Assembly (NCBI GenBank): GCA_002377245.1
Contig: DFPL01000113.1
Coordinates: forward strand, 1-29,637
Source: Enterobacteriaceae bacterium UBA3516
GTDB lineage: Bacteria > Pseudomonadota > Gammaproteobacteria > Enterobacterales > Enterobacteriaceae
DNA: 29,637 bases
Reading direction: 5' to 3'
The translations under genes were made by a program, and so were the position numbers. The stretch's first letter is position 1; each line of letters starts with the position of its first letter. Shown here piece after piece: positions 29,300 to 29,637 of this stretch. The notes under the pieces were generated by a model. The model searched no databases, was not told the DNA's origin, and worked only from the letters and a program-made list of their open reading frames with translations.

Positions 29300-29637
29300 A
29301 TGTCTGGAGGATTAGTTACTGCTGCATACATTGTTGCTGCGATCCTGTTTATTTTCAGCCTGGCGGGCCTTTCAAAACATGAAACATCCCAGCAGGGTAA
29401 CCGTTTTGGCGTAGCGGGGATGGCGATTGCGCTGATTGCCACCATCTTCGGCCCTGACACCGGTAATGTGGCCTGGATTTTGGTGGCAATGATTATTGGT
29501 GGCGCCATTGGCATTCGTCTGGCACGTAAAGTCGAAATGACGGAAATGCCGGAGTTGGTCGCTATTCTGCACAGCTTTGTCGGGCTGGCCGCGGTACTGG
29601 TAGGTTTTAACAGCTATCTGTACCACGAACCGGGCCT
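29300..29637 (+). CDS. pntB: Proton-translocating NAD(P) transhydrogenase, beta subunit (5' part)
   Basis: The first 112 codons run off the window end. The translation begins MSGGLVTAAYIVAAILFIFS and contains several membrane helices. His91, in AILHSFVGLAAVL, is the conserved proton-channel histidine of the beta subunit. The full protein should have about 460 residues with an NADP(H)-binding domain III at the C-terminus, which is outside this window. It begins ten bases after the pntA stop, with GGGG six or so bases upstream, in the usual pntAB operon. Confidence 0.96.
   Translation, partial: MSGGLVTAAYIVAAILFIFSLAGLSKHETSQQGNRFGVAGMAIALIATIFGPDTGNVAWILVAMIIGGAIGIRLARKVEMTEMPELVAILHSFVGLAAVLVGFNSYLYHEPG

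Noticed and set aside
1..29637. A new defence, mobile or biosynthetic system
   Set aside because: Every large frame is accounted for by conserved enterobacterial genes in conserved order. No transposase, integrase, toxin-antitoxin pair, tRNA or atypical composition was seen.

Overview
The window is a stretch of conserved enterobacterial chromosome from the replication-terminus region. Gene order, protein lengths and near-identical motifs match the Escherichia coli segment that runs from nth to pntB. The organism is probably not E. coli. The uid (glucuronide) genes and hdhA, which separate malI from ydgA in E. coli K-12, are absent, and a HemJ/CopD-like membrane gene ends against nth where K-12 has a peptide transporter. 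An Enterobacter-, Lelliottia-, Leclercia- or Kluyvera-like member of the Enterobacteriaceae fits, but the genus cannot be fixed by reading alone. No prophage, insertion sequence, CRISPR array, tRNA, rRNA or defence island was seen.

Layout. Positions 2-238 hold the 3' end of a small membrane protein gene. Positions 251-6629 (minus) are the tightly packed rsxABCDGE-nth operon: an Rnf-type electron-transfer complex that reduces SoxR in E. coli, followed by endonuclease III. Upstream on the same strand are ydgK (DUF2569), cnu (Hha-like partner of H-NS) and blr (tiny membrane protein). Facing right is ydgJ (Gfo/Idh/MocA oxidoreductase), converging on add (adenosine deaminase). Next is the maltose-linked malXY operon with its divergent repressor gene malI. 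The malI-malX gap carries one CRP site between two MalI operator-like dyads.

From 14.2 to 21.4 kb lie ydgA (DUF945), manA, the two fumarase genes fumA (Fe-S, class I) and fumC (class II), and tus. A Ter site overlaps the predicted tus promoter. It is oriented to stop forks moving toward lower coordinates. From 21.5 to 24.7 kb are the RstB/RstA two-component system with a PhoP-box-like site, ydgC (GlpM family) and folM (dihydromonapterin reductase). Then come ydgI (APC-family antiporter), ydgH (three DUF1471 domains, periplasmic) and the pntAB transhydrogenase operon, with pntB cut by the window end.

Functional themes are redox and NADPH homeostasis (Rsx, PntAB, FolM, the oxidative-stress-type fumC), C4-dicarboxylate and sugar metabolism (FumA, FumC, ManA, MalXY) and envelope or stress regulation (RstAB, Blr, YdgH). 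I found no convincing novel system. The items worth a second look are regulatory or structural: a hairpin that reaches the add start codon, a terminator-like hairpin between malX and malY, several dyads in the cnu leader, a 520-bp pntA upstream region with a nine-codon minigene, 120-bp tandem repeats in rsxC, and convergent genes whose stop codons overlap.
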